In this document: one piece after another, positions 1 through 7,839 of the stretch
How the letters are laid out: each line of letters starts with the position of its first letter
Position numbering within the stretch: position 1 is the stretch's first letter
NCBI RefSeq assembly: GCF_938018035.1
Contig: NZ_CALIJF010000367.1
Location: 1-15,963, forward strand
Length of the DNA stretch: 15,963 nt
Source: an uncultured Campylobacter sp.
Lineage (GTDB): Bacteria; Campylobacterota; Campylobacteria; Campylobacterales; Campylobacteraceae
Reading direction: 5' to 3'
Notes under the pieces: generated by a model
The model's input: the letters and a program-made list of their open reading frames with translations, nothing else
Told to the model about the DNA's origin: nothing
Database searches by the model: none
Position numbers and translations under genes: made by a program

Positions 1-1
1 C

Positions 2-3000
2 ATACGATATGTCTTTAAATGCATTATTAATGAAGATGGTACAAAAACTATAATTCCAGATCGAATTGAAAATTTGCAAATACAACCAGGAATAGATAAT
101 TTCGACTTTAAAAGTGATAATGGGCTTGCAGCTTCATTTAATCCAGTGTTATCAGAATTATTCGATCCAAATGGTATAGGTAGAACTGTAAACATTAAAT
201 TCAAAGATGATTACTATGCAAACTTTAATTCCGAAGATTTAAGCATTACTAGAGATAGCTTTAATTCTATGCCAAAAGTAGAAGTAATTACAAACGATGA
301 AAAGATAAAAAGCGCCTTAGCACTTTATGCTAAAGATTTTATTACTTCTTATGTAAAATATTATGGAAAACTTATTGGCTCCGATGTATTTAATTATAGC
401 GCAGAAGGAAAATATGTTTATTACGGCTCAAAATCGGATGACAAGATTATTCACAATACAATTACGAAAAAAAATATTGATCTAAGTAGAAATATTAAAA
501 AAGGTGATTTTATAGATTCTTTTTTAAAATATCAGCTAGGTGCTCAAAAAGAATATATAGTAAATTTTGTTATTAGTGCTTTGGGTGAGGTTATAATTAA
601 TGCATCCCCCACAAAATTATTGGAATACAGATTACTAGTCGGTAAAATAATTGATGAATGGATTATCGATCCCAAAACAGGATTAGATAACGGAAATTTC
701 AACCCCCACAAAGATAAACTATCTAATGGAATTTTATATCTCCTTTCATCCGGAAATGATACTGTTTCAGGTACTGATAAAGATGACATAATGATAGGCG
801 GAAATGGCAGCGACACCTTATATGGAGAGGATGGTAACGATAGGATTTTCGTTGGCAATAGAAGTAAGGATAAACTCGGAGATGACGGAACCGATTTATC
901 GTCAAATACTGCCGTAGGCGGAGGCGGTCACGATACTATATACGGAAGCAAGGGAAGTGATACTTTATACGGCGACTTTGATTCTACAATAGATAATCTA
1001 ACCGATATTATACTTAGTAAAAGCGGAAACGATATTATATATGGAGGAGAGGGTAACGATACTATATATGGAGGAAACGGAGACGATTGGCTTCATGGCG
1101 GTGCCGATAGCGACACCATATATGGAGGAAAAGGAGATGATAAAATTTATGCTTCTTCATCAAAAGTTAATGAAGACCTAGGCGGAAAAGACTTTTTATA
1201 TGGAGGAGAGGGTAACGATACTATCGTAACGGATGGAGGGAACGATTTCGTCTATGCAGGAAGCGGAAACGATACCATAACGGCTCTTTACGGAACAAAT
1301 ACCATATTTACCCATACTGATGAACACAAAGGCAACGATCTGGATGATGAAGAAAGCGAGAATACCGTCACTTTAGGAGACAATAATAATTTTGTTTACG
1401 GAGGCAAGGGAAAAGATAGAGTAGTGGGCGGAAGTGGAGATAACACTATAAATTTAGGCGACGGCAAAAACAAAGTATATCTAGGCAATGGTCACAATAG
1501 CGTAAAAACAGGTAAAAACGATGATTTTATAGTATTGGGAGATGCCTCTGGCGTTCTAGGTAATACCATCTATGCCGGTAAAGGCAAAGATATCGTAAGA
1601 AGCGGTAGCGGAAACGATACTATAAATGCAGGGGATGATGATGACGCTGATGAGCTATACGGCGGAGATGGTTATGATGTATACTCCGTAGATAATAATG
1701 ATATTATAAGCGATAGCGACGGGAGCGGTGTCGTATGGTTCGGGCACGCCAATCACCATCTAAAAGGAGGGGTAGAAACGGCGCCAAATTCTAAAATTTA
1801 CCAGGCGAACGATTATACCTACTATCTAAACGGCAATGAATTAAAAGTAGTAGATGAACGTACAAAAAAATCTATTATTATTAAAGACTATCACCGAGAA
1901 AGAAATGACCTTGGTATAAAGCTGATCAACAAGGTAGAAGTAGAAATCTCCGATGCGCAAGCTATGGAAAACGAAGGAGTCGCCACTCTTACGATTGGCG
2001 TAAAGGGGGAGCTCCTAGACGGTCAAGAGATTAAAGTGCGAATGAGAGCGGGCGAAGATCCGATAACTCTTAGTAAAGATAATCCATCTTATGAATATAA
2101 ATATAGCTGGAAAGACGATTTTATAGTAAACGACGAAAACAATAAAATCAGAAAAGAAAATATCTTTGCCACCATAACCGAGCAAAAAGGCAACCTTGTC
2201 GCAGCCATAACAAAGCAAGGTTCCGTTACCATCACCGACGATGATACTCCTATTTACATGAGCGTAGAAGGGAATACCGTCGCAGAGGCTATGGGAAAGA
2301 TAGAGGGAACTATATTTTTAAGTAGAGAATTGAAAAAAGGCGAATATATCACTGCTTATGCGAACGGTCAATGCATACGAGTAACTCACTCGGGGCAAAA
2401 ATTCGTAGCCGCTACTTGGAAAGACGATGATATAGAGGAGGAGGATTCTAAATTTTATGGAGGCTTATACGGCGTGTCATCTAACGCAACCGTATATTTA
2501 AAAGATAAATCCGGTAAATTTGTTATCGTAGACGACGATAAAGACAAAAAGCCTAACGATCCTAAATATTACGATCCGCTCGTAGTAGATCTTGGCGGAG
2601 ACGGCATAGAACTCATAAAGATGAACGGAGCCATAAATTTCGATCACGATCTAAACGGCTTTGCCGAAGCTACCGGCTGGGTAGGTAAGAACGAAGCGTT
2701 TTTAGCACTTGATAAAAACGGCAACGGCGTGATAGACAACGCGAGCGAGCTTTTTGGAGACGGATCTTCTATGAACGGTTTTGAAGAGCTTAAAAAATAT
2801 GATTCTAATAAAGATGGAACGATCGATAAAAAAGATGAAATTTGGAGTAAGCTTCTTTTATGGCAGGATAAAAACTCCGATGCGATCTCAAGCAAGGATG
2901 AGCTTAGTAATATAAAAGATTCACAGATCAAATCTATCGATCTAAACTACGAAAATAAAAATTTACAAAATGCGGAAAATATAATAAAAGAGGTCTCAAA

Positions 3001-5374
3001 AGTTACCTTTAAAGATGGTAAAACCGCGGAGATAGCTGACGTAAATTTCAAAGTCGATCCAAGCGACTCAAGGGCGCCTAATGTGCAGATCACTCCTGAA
3101 ATTTTAAACCTACCTAACGTGTCGGCAATGGGTAATATGTATGATCTGCACTCTGCGATGAGCCTAAACGCAGCTCTTAAAACCGCACTGCAAAATTATA
3201 TAAGCTTGTCGCCTAAAGATAGAAAAGCCGCGATAAAATCTCTGATTTATAAATGGGCCGGAGTTGAAAACAATCCTACTAGCGGCAGAGGCGCGATGAG
3301 CGATGCAAGGGAGCTAAATGTCTACGAAGCATTAACCGGAGAGGAATTCGTCCACGTAAGTCAAGGAAGACATCCAAATTCTACAGTATCAAGCTACCTG
3401 CATGAGCTATATCAGAGGTTTGAGGATTACGTATACGCTCAGATTGAGCTTCAAATAACCTATAAAAACGTACTGGATACCGAATATATGGTGCTTAATA
3501 ACGAAACACAAAAGCTGGATTATGATTTTAGCGCCTTTAAAAACAAGATGAAGGAACTCTATGCCGATAAAAAATATGAAGAGATGGTAAATTTAAAAAA
3601 TCTAGTCAAGTCCGCTGCGGCTTATAAGCCAAATTTGGCCCTAGCGTTAAGCAAAAACTTAACCGCTCTGGGCGTGGAAAATCCTGCGATATATAAAGTT
3701 TTAGCAGATAAAATTTTAAAAGGCGACGACGGAGAAAACTCCATAAGCGGAACCTCTCAAAACGACTATATCGATGCAGGGGGCGGAAACGATAAGATTT
3801 ACGCAGGCATCGGGGATGATGTTTTGGTGGGCGGAAAAGGCGATGATTATCTAGAAGGTGGAGCCGGCGATGATACTTATATCTTCAACATAGGCGACGG
3901 GGCCGATACTATACTGGATGGCGGCGGATCTGATACGATTAAATTCGGAGCCGGTATAAGCAAAGATGATATAATGGTAAAGCGCGCCGGCGATGATATA
4001 AAGATTTCGTTTAAAAACAGCGAGACGGACTCTATCCTGCTACGATGCAACGCGACGAATTCGAGCTATTTTATAGAGAATTTTATATTCGCAAACGGCG
4101 AGACGATGAGTATAGGCGAGATACGGGCCTTGAGTCTAAGAGGTACCGATGACGATGATGTTATAAACGGAACCAATATAGATGACGAAATTCACGGTGA
4201 AGCCGGTAATGATACTATCGGTGCTGGTGATGGCAACGATACCCTTTACGGCGGCAATGGTGACGATAAACTATACGGCGGATATGGCAACGATACCCTT
4301 TACGGCGGTGATGGTGACGATACTCTTTACGGAGAAGAGAATAACGATATCCTAATAGGCGGAGCCGGTAACGATAGATTAGAAGGCGGCGCTCGTGACG
4401 ATACCTATGTATTCGGCAGAGGCGACGGAGCGGATACCATCTATGATAACCACGGTGACAACGATACGATCAAATTTAAAGAGGGGATTAGCCTAAAAGA
4501 TCTAATCGTTAAAAGAGCTGAGAACAATATCAATGACCTTGAAATTTCCATTAAAGGAACAGAAGATAAAATAACGATAAAAGACGCTTATGCGTGGGGT
4601 GGATCCGGTTATTACAGCGGAACTATAGAAAAATTCGAATTCGCAGATGGAACTAAACTATCTATTCATGATTTTGAAACACAGACTATGTTTAAAGGAA
4701 CCGATATCAACGATACCATTATAGGTGCAAATGCTAACGATGAAATTCACGGCGGAGCTGGCGACGATACGATACATTCCAATGGCGGCGATGATATCCT
4801 TTACGGTGAAGCCGGTAATGATACTATCGGTGCTGGTGATGGCAACGATACCCTTTACGGCGGCAATGGTGACGATAAACTATACGGCGGATATGGCAAC
4901 GATACCCTTTACGGCGGTGATGGTGACGATACTCTTTACGGAGAAGAGAATAACGATATCCTAATAGGCGGAGCCGGTAACGATAGATTAGAAGGCGGCG
5001 CTCGTGACGATACCTATGTATTCGGCAGAGGCGACGGAGCGGATACCATCTATGATAACCACGGTGACAACGATACGATCAAATTTAAAGAGGGGATAAA
5101 CAAAGAAAACATCACCTTCCAAAGGGTTGCCAATGATCTTGTATTAAAATACGGCGAAAACGACACCGTCCGTATAAATAATCAATTCGGCGGCGGTGCC
5201 ATAGAGCAGATCGCGCTTGCTAGCGGAGAGTATATCACTGCCAGCAAGATAAATAAGATCATCGAAGATCTCAACGCTTACGCCTCAAATAACGGTATGA
5301 GCAATATCTCGATGGATGATATGAAAAATAATCCGGATATCATGCAGATGTTTGCGAGCGGCTGGGGGAATTAG
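2..5374 (+). CDS. Giant RTX repeat protein with FrpC-like self-processing module, type I secretion substrate (5' end outside window)
   Basis: The frame is open from base 2 with no stop, so the TTG at 74 is interior and the gene begins upstream; 1790 codons are visible (numbered here from base 2). Order seen: unrecognised N-terminal part to about residue 245; RTX block 1 (about 247-557, GGxGxDxx units such as GGNGSDTLYG); two Calx-beta-like segments ending in TITDDD and FVIVDDD (about 643-846); D858-P859 followed by VVDLGGDGIE and EF-hand-like loops (DKNGNGVID, DSNKDGTID); a helical linker (about 1033-1240); then three more RTX blocks, each followed by a DDTYxFxxGDGADTI domain typical of haemolysin-type calcium-binding proteins. 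The C-terminus (MFASGWGN) is a plausible uncleaved type I secretion signal. RTX repeats bind Ca2+ after export. The convergent HlyB/HlyD genes are the likely exporter. No acyltransferase gene is seen, so an adhesin or FrpC-like role is more likely than a pore-forming haemolysin; that is inference. Confidence 0.95.
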   Translation: MRYVFKCIINEDGTKTIIPDRIENLQIQPGIDNFDFKSDNGLAASFNPVLSELFDPNGIGRTVNIKFKDDYYANFNSEDLSITRDSFNSMPKVEVITNDEKIKSALALYAKDFITSYVKYYGKLIGSDVFNYSAEGKYVYYGSKSDDKIIHNTITKKNIDLSRNIKKGDFIDSFLKYQLGAQKEYIVNFVISALGEVIINASPTKLLEYRLLVGKIIDEWIIDPKTGLDNGNFNPHKDKLSNGILYLLSSGNDTVSGTDKDDIMIGGNGSDTLYGEDGNDRIFVGNRSKDKLGDDGTDLSSNTAVGGGGHDTIYGSKGSDTLYGDFDSTIDNLTDIILSKSGNDIIYGGEGNDTIYGGNGDDWLHGGADSDTIYGGKGDDKIYASSSKVNEDLGGKDFLYGGEGNDTIVTDGGNDFVYAGSGNDTITALYGTNTIFTHTDEHKGNDLDDEESENTVTLGDNNNFVYGGKGKDRVVGGSGDNTINLGDGKNKVYLGNGHNSVKTGKNDDFIVLGDASGVLGNTIYAGKGKDIVRSGSGNDTINAGDDDDADELYGGDGYDVYSVDNNDIISDSDGSGVVWFGHANHHLKGGVETAPNSKIYQANDYTYYLNGNELKVVDERTKKSIIIKDYHRERNDLGIKLINKVEVEISDAQAMENEGVATLTIGVKGELLDGQEIKVRMRAGEDPITLSKDNPSYEYKYSWKDDFIVNDENNKIRKENIFATITEQKGNLVAAITKQGSVTITDDDTPIYMSVEGNTVAEAMGKIEGTIFLSRELKKGEYITAYANGQCIRVTHSGQKFVAATWKDDDIEEEDSKFYGGLYGVSSNATVYLKDKSGKFVIVDDDKDKKPNDPKYYDPLVVDLGGDGIELIKMNGAINFDHDLNGFAEATGWVGKNEAFLALDKNGNGVIDNASELFGDGSSMNGFEELKKYDSNKDGTIDKKDEIWSKLLLWQDKNSDAISSKDELSNIKDSQIKSIDLNYENKNLQNAENIIKEVSKVTFKDGKTAEIADVNFKVDPSDSRAPNVQITPEILNLPNVSAMGNMYDLHSAMSLNAALKTALQNYISLSPKDRKAAIKSLIYKWAGVENNPTSGRGAMSDARELNVYEALTGEEFVHVSQGRHPNSTVSSYLHELYQRFEDYVYAQIELQITYKNVLDTEYMVLNNETQKLDYDFSAFKNKMKELYADKKYEEMVNLKNLVKSAAAYKPNLALALSKNLTALGVENPAIYKVLADKILKGDDGENSISGTSQNDYIDAGGGNDKIYAGIGDDVLVGGKGDDYLEGGAGDDTYIFNIGDGADTILDGGGSDTIKFGAGISKDDIMVKRAGDDIKISFKNSETDSILLRCNATNSSYFIENFIFANGETMSIGEIRALSLRGTDDDDVINGTNIDDEIHGEAGNDTIGAGDGNDTLYGGNGDDKLYGGYGNDTLYGGDGDDTLYGEENNDILIGGAGNDRLEGGARDDTYVFGRGDGADTIYDNHGDNDTIKFKEGISLKDLIVKRAENNINDLEISIKGTEDKITIKDAYAWGGSGYYSGTIEKFEFADGTKLSIHDFETQTMFKGTDINDTIIGANANDEIHGGAGDDTIHSNGGDDILYGEAGNDTIGAGDGNDTLYGGNGDDKLYGGYGNDTLYGGDGDDTLYGEENNDILIGGAGNDRLEGGARDDTYVFGRGDGADTIYDNHGDNDTIKFKEGINKENITFQRVANDLVLKYGENDTVRINNQFGGGAIEQIALASGEYITASKINKIIEDLNAYASNNGMSNISMDDMKNNPDIMQMFASGWGN
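2573..3080 (+). other. FrpC-type Asp-Pro self-processing module within the RTX protein
   Basis: GAT at 2573-2575 and CCG at 2576-2578 encode Asp-Pro, followed by LVVDLGGDGIE, an FDHDLNGFAEATGW stretch, DKNGNGVIDNASELFGD, DSNKDGTIDKKDE and a WQDKNSD loop. The order and length (about 166 residues) match my recall of the Neisseria FrpC module, which cleaves its own Asp-Pro bond when Ca2+ binds and can join the new Asp end to a lysine. Cleavage here is inferred from similarity. Confidence 0.75.
4194..4488 (+). repeat. 295-bp perfect direct repeat, copy 1 (RTX block 3 and DDTYVF domain)
   Basis: Read base by base, 4194-4488 is identical to 4803-5097. The offset is 609 bases, exactly 203 codons, so both copies are read in the same frame. 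Each encodes RTX units (GGNGDDKLYG, GGYGNDTLYG, GGDGDDTLYG) and the start of the DDTYVFGRGDGADTI domain. Identity stops sharply at both ends. Confidence 0.95.
4803..5097 (+). repeat. 295-bp perfect direct repeat, copy 2
   Basis: This is the second copy of the repeat at 4194-4488. After it the two copies diverge at once: copy 1 continues with SLKDLIVKRA and copy 2 with NKENITFQRV. The lack of synonymous differences suggests a recent duplication or gene conversion. Confidence 0.95.
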
Positions 5375-5379
5375 CCCCC
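5364..5379 (+). terminator. Short G5/C5 hairpin over the RTX stop codon
   Basis: Five G (5364-5368) can pair with five C (5375-5379) around a six-base loop that contains the TAG stop. No T-run follows, so it is only a weak candidate for ending RTX transcription. Confidence 0.3.
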
Positions 5380-5436
5380 TCTAGTGGTGCGCTCCCTCAA
5401 TACTGCAGATTGCTCCGCTAACTACTACTCGTAAAA

Positions 5437-5470
5437 CGCCGCCGGTTGCTCGCAAAGGCTACCGGCGGCG
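5437..5470. terminator. GC-rich inverted repeat in the convergent spacer
   Basis: Perfect 10-base arms, CGCCGCCGGT (5437-5446) and ACCGGCGGCG (5461-5470), with a 14-base loop. It is the strongest stem between the two convergent genes and could stop transcription from either side. It lacks the T-run of a canonical intrinsic terminator, so its role is uncertain. Confidence 0.45.
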
Positions 5471-5790
5471 GCAATTCCCACCCCTCGCAAAGATATCGTT
5501 TTTGTTAGCTTGGATTGTCACCATCCGCTAGGATAAACAACCTCTAAGATGAAAAGCAGCTATTCAAGCGGCGTGCCCAACCAAGCGAGACAGGTAACCA
5601 CTCGGGCGGGGCAGCTGTTTGAATTGCACATTTGGCTAAAGGCTCGCCTGCTAGAACGAACAGCAGCTCAAGATAGAGGTAGCGGCTATCCACTCTGCTT
5701 TGGCACTACATTAAAAATTTATCAAGTGGACGTCCTTGCTTGCGTTAAATTTAAAGTGAGGCCGTGCTAGGACAGACAGGATAGGCGGTC

Positions 5791-5815
5791 GCTCAAGCGA
5801 GCAGTGTATTTGAGC
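5791..5815. repeat. Small inverted repeat downstream of the adaptor gene
   Basis: GCTCAA (5791-5796) pairs with TTGAGC (5810-5815), nested loosely inside GGCGG (5784-5788) and CCGCC (5842-5846). On the minus strand it lies about 45 bases after the adaptor stop, so it could help end that transcript. No T-run. Confidence 0.3.
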
Positions 5816-5858
5816 AGAGACTTATCCACTATGGTAAATAGCCGCCCACCCTTCTTCT

Positions 5859-7160
5859 CTACCTTACGCTAAGTCCTTCGTCCAGGTATTTGATGACGGG
5901 ATAGATAAATAGCTCTATTACACGTCTTTTGCCTACTTTTACTTCAGCCGTTACGCTCATACCGGGCTCGATCTCCTTTTTGATCCCATCTACGATTAAA
6001 AATGTAGAATCCGGTCTGATCTTTACTTCGTAAATTTCTCCCAGCTTCTCATCGTTTATCGCATCGTTTGCTATGTGAATCAGCCTACCCTCTAGCTTGC
6101 CGTATTTTTGAAAGTCGAAGGTCTGAACCTTAATCGCTACGCTTTGATTGTTTTCCAGATAGCCTATGTCTTTATTAAGAACGTTTGCTTTGATGATTAA
6201 AGGCTTATCGCTAGGCACTATAGAGATTAAATTTTCTTGATTTGTGATGGCAGTTCCTTGCGTATTTACTAGTAGCTTTCCTACAAAGCCGTCAACCGGA
6301 GAGGAGATGATCTGCTGTCTGGTTTGAAATAAAATCGCGTTGATCTCTGCTTTTAGCGAGCTTGCTTCTTTTTGTTTGGCAAGCATCTCATCGAGCCACT
6401 TAGATATGCTTTGGCTTTTAAAGGCTTCAAGCTCTTTGGCTAGCTCATCTAAATTCGCCTTTTGCTCGGCAAGCTTCTGCTTTGAAATTTTAAGATTGGA
6501 GTTTAGCTCGATTACCTTGGATTTGAGCTCATATAGATCCCTGCGCGCTATTATATCTTTTACTTTATTTAGATTGCTTAGCCGTGCCTCATCTATCTTT
6601 AAAATTCCGCTTAGTCTCTCGACCTCTAAATTGGTGGAATTTATCCCCATTTGCAGAGCTTGCATCTTTAGATTATATACGTTTATGCTCTCTTCGTAGT
6701 CTGATTTTTGCGTATTGTATAAGCTAAGCTCATCTGCGCTGATATTAGCATCTAAGCTCCTACCCGAGCTTAGAGCATCAAGCCTTTTTATCGAGTATTC
6801 AAGTAGAGCTAGGCTCTCTTGCTTGGTGGATAAATTTACCGTAGAGACGCTTGGATCGATTAAGATTAGATGATCGCCCTTTTTCACCCGATCGCCCTCT
6901 TTTACTAAAATTTTAGAGACGACGCCGCTTTCGAGAGATTTTAAAATTTTAATCTCGCCGTCGGGCACGACTTTGCCGTTAGCGCTTACTACGATATCTA
7001 CTTTAGCAAATACCATCCACAGCACGGCAAATATCAAAGCCCCGCAAGCGATCCATAAAATAGATCTTCCTAAAGGGTTTTGCGGAGCATCCTCTATCTC
7101 GATCAATAAAGGCTTGAACTCGTTTGAATCATCATCTATTCTTTTAAAAATTTTTAGCAT
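5859..7160 (-). CDS. hlyD: HlyD-family type I secretion membrane fusion (adaptor) protein
   Basis: This protein bridges the inner-membrane ABC exporter and an outer-membrane TolC-like channel. From the ATG at 7160 it is 433 aa. It has a short cytoplasmic N-terminus, one membrane segment near residues 33-52 (WIACGALIFAVLWMVFAKV), a biotinyl-lipoyl-like half motif (SGVVSKILVKEGDRVKKGD), a long charged coiled-coil region (about 110-275), the second half motif (SPVDGFVGKLLVNTQG) and a beta-barrel C-terminus ending EPGMSVTAEVKVGKRRV, a hallmark of the family. The frame also has an upstream TTG at 7169, but the ATG is the more likely start; neither has a strong Shine-Dalgarno (AAAG at best). The gene starts 24 bases after the toxin stop, so it is probably co-transcribed with the toxin-antitoxin pair and the exporter. 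The substrate is most likely the convergent RTX protein. Confidence 0.93.
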   Translation of the reverse strand: MLKIFKRIDDDSNEFKPLLIEIEDAPQNPLGRSILWIACGALIFAVLWMVFAKVDIVVSANGKVVPDGEIKILKSLESGVVSKILVKEGDRVKKGDHLILIDPSVSTVNLSTKQESLALLEYSIKRLDALSSGRSLDANISADELSLYNTQKSDYEESINVYNLKMQALQMGINSTNLEVERLSGILKIDEARLSNLNKVKDIIARRDLYELKSKVIELNSNLKISKQKLAEQKANLDELAKELEAFKSQSISKWLDEMLAKQKEASSLKAEINAILFQTRQQIISSPVDGFVGKLLVNTQGTAITNQENLISIVPSDKPLIIKANVLNKDIGYLENNQSVAIKVQTFDFQKYGKLEGRLIHIANDAINDEKLGEIYEVKIRPDSTFLIVDGIKKEIEPGMSVTAEVKVGKRRVIELFIYPVIKYLDEGLSVR

Positions 7161-7184
7161 TGTTTGCAACTTTAATCTAATAAA

Positions 7185-7466
7185 TTATTTCATAGCATGG
7201 CTATTACGTTTAAATATCGCTAATATTTTTATGACGTCTTTGTTTACGCGAAACGGCACCGTATAGCCTTTAAAAACCAGATCCCTAGTATCTTTACGGT
7301 TAAGTTTGGGATTTTTTCTAAAACTATATGGGCGATTTGGAATGTCTGAAATTTTAAGAATCAAATCATCTGCAAATTTAGCCGCCCTTTCGGGACTATC
7401 CTGTGCGATAAACATAATAATTTTATCCAAATCATTAAGGAATTCTTCGCTGTAGACGAGCTTCAT
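7185..7466 (-). CDS. RelE/ParE-superfamily toxin of a type II toxin-antitoxin pair
   Basis: A 93-aa basic protein with the RelE/ParE pattern: N-terminal YSEEFLNDLDKI helix, a second helix with SPERAAKFADDLI, then PYSFRKNP and the strand signature GYTVPFRVNKDVIKILAIFKR. Members either cleave mRNA on the ribosome (RelE) or inhibit gyrase (ParE); the sequence alone does not decide which. The ATG lies 3 bases after the antitoxin stop (TAA at 7472-7470) without its own good ribosome binding site, so translation is probably coupled to the antitoxin. It sits between the exporter and adaptor genes of the secretion system, on the same strand, which is unusual. Confidence 0.85.
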   Translation of the reverse strand: MKLVYSEEFLNDLDKIIMFIAQDSPERAAKFADDLILKISDIPNRPYSFRKNPKLNRKDTRDLVFKGYTVPFRVNKDVIKILAIFKRNSHAMK

Positions 7467-7469
7467 GTC

Positions 7470-7706
7470 TTAGGCCATTTTTTTAAAAAGCTTATTTAGA
7501 TGCTCCAGCAGCTCCTCGTGCGAGCAATATTTCAGCTCGCCTCTATCGTCGGCATCTGAAATTTCCATAAGTCTAGCTTCATCCTGTGGGCTTAAATAAT
7601 TCAGCTCATTATAGCTTATAACGGCGGTAGGATCATTTGCGATTATATCCTCTATGGCTTTAAGCGTTTTAGCGTTTGATGTTTGAATATTTATCGATGC
7701 AAGCAT
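7470..7706 (-). CDS. Antitoxin partner of the RelE/ParE-like toxin
   Basis: A 78-aa protein directly upstream of the toxin. The N-terminus (MLASINIQTSNAKTLKAIED) resembles a small DNA-binding antitoxin domain. The C-terminal half is acidic (EARLMEISDADDRGEL, then EELLEHLNKLFKKM), as expected for the toxin-wrapping part. The family (RelB-, StbD- or Phd-like) cannot be fixed by eye. A good Shine-Dalgarno, AAGGA (7717-7713), lies 6 bases before the ATG. The order antitoxin-toxin with 3 bases between them is typical; such antitoxins usually repress their own promoter. Confidence 0.75.
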   Translation of the reverse strand: MLASINIQTSNAKTLKAIEDIIANDPTAVISYNELNYLSPQDEARLMEISDADDRGELKYCSHEELLEHLNKLFKKMA

Positions 7707-7733
7707 GGCTTATCCTTGTAGAAATCTAATTGA

Positions 7734-7752
7734 ATTATGCCATAAATTTATA
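7734..7752 (-). promoter_or_regulatory. Possible promoter of the toxin-antitoxin pair
   Basis: On the minus strand TATAAATTTATGGCATAAT runs from 7752 to 7734, giving two -10-like words (TATAAA and CATAAT), the second ending 27 bases before the antitoxin ATG. No clear -35 is seen, which is common for Campylobacter sigma-70 promoters. The AT-rich dyad-like words could also be the antitoxin operator. Weak, context-based call. Confidence 0.3.
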
Positions 7753-7839
7753 ATAAAGCTCTTAAAGGCGACGGCGCGCAATAACTGGGTTTAAATTTAA
7801 AAGCCTCTTGCGTTAAATTTATCCCGCCTGCCTTTCGAC

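Larger units (their letters stand above)
5375..5858. other. 484-base convergent spacer without a supported gene
   Basis: This lies between the RTX stop and the adaptor-gene stop. It is GC-richer than most spacers in the window and holds several hairpins (5437-5470, 5791-5815). The only sizeable open frame, 73 codons at 5549-5770, has no ribosome binding site and no recognisable protein pattern. It may contain a transcript-end structure or decayed sequence; I recognise no family. Confidence 0.5.

Noticed and set aside
74..76. TTG as start of the RTX gene
   Set aside because: The same frame stays open to base 2 with sensible codons, so the gene starts outside the window.
740..1670. Regularly spaced repeats suggesting a CRISPR array
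   Set aside because: They are in-frame GGxGxD codons with varying bases and no spacers; they encode RTX units.
4725..4964. Alternative-frame ORF over the RTX repeats
   Set aside because: Its repetitive MATIPFTAVMVTI-type translation is a shadow of the RTX codons in another frame.
5549..5770. 73-codon plus-strand ORF in the convergent spacer
   Set aside because: No ribosome binding site, no recognisable domain and an unusual residue mix; it is listed only as spacer.
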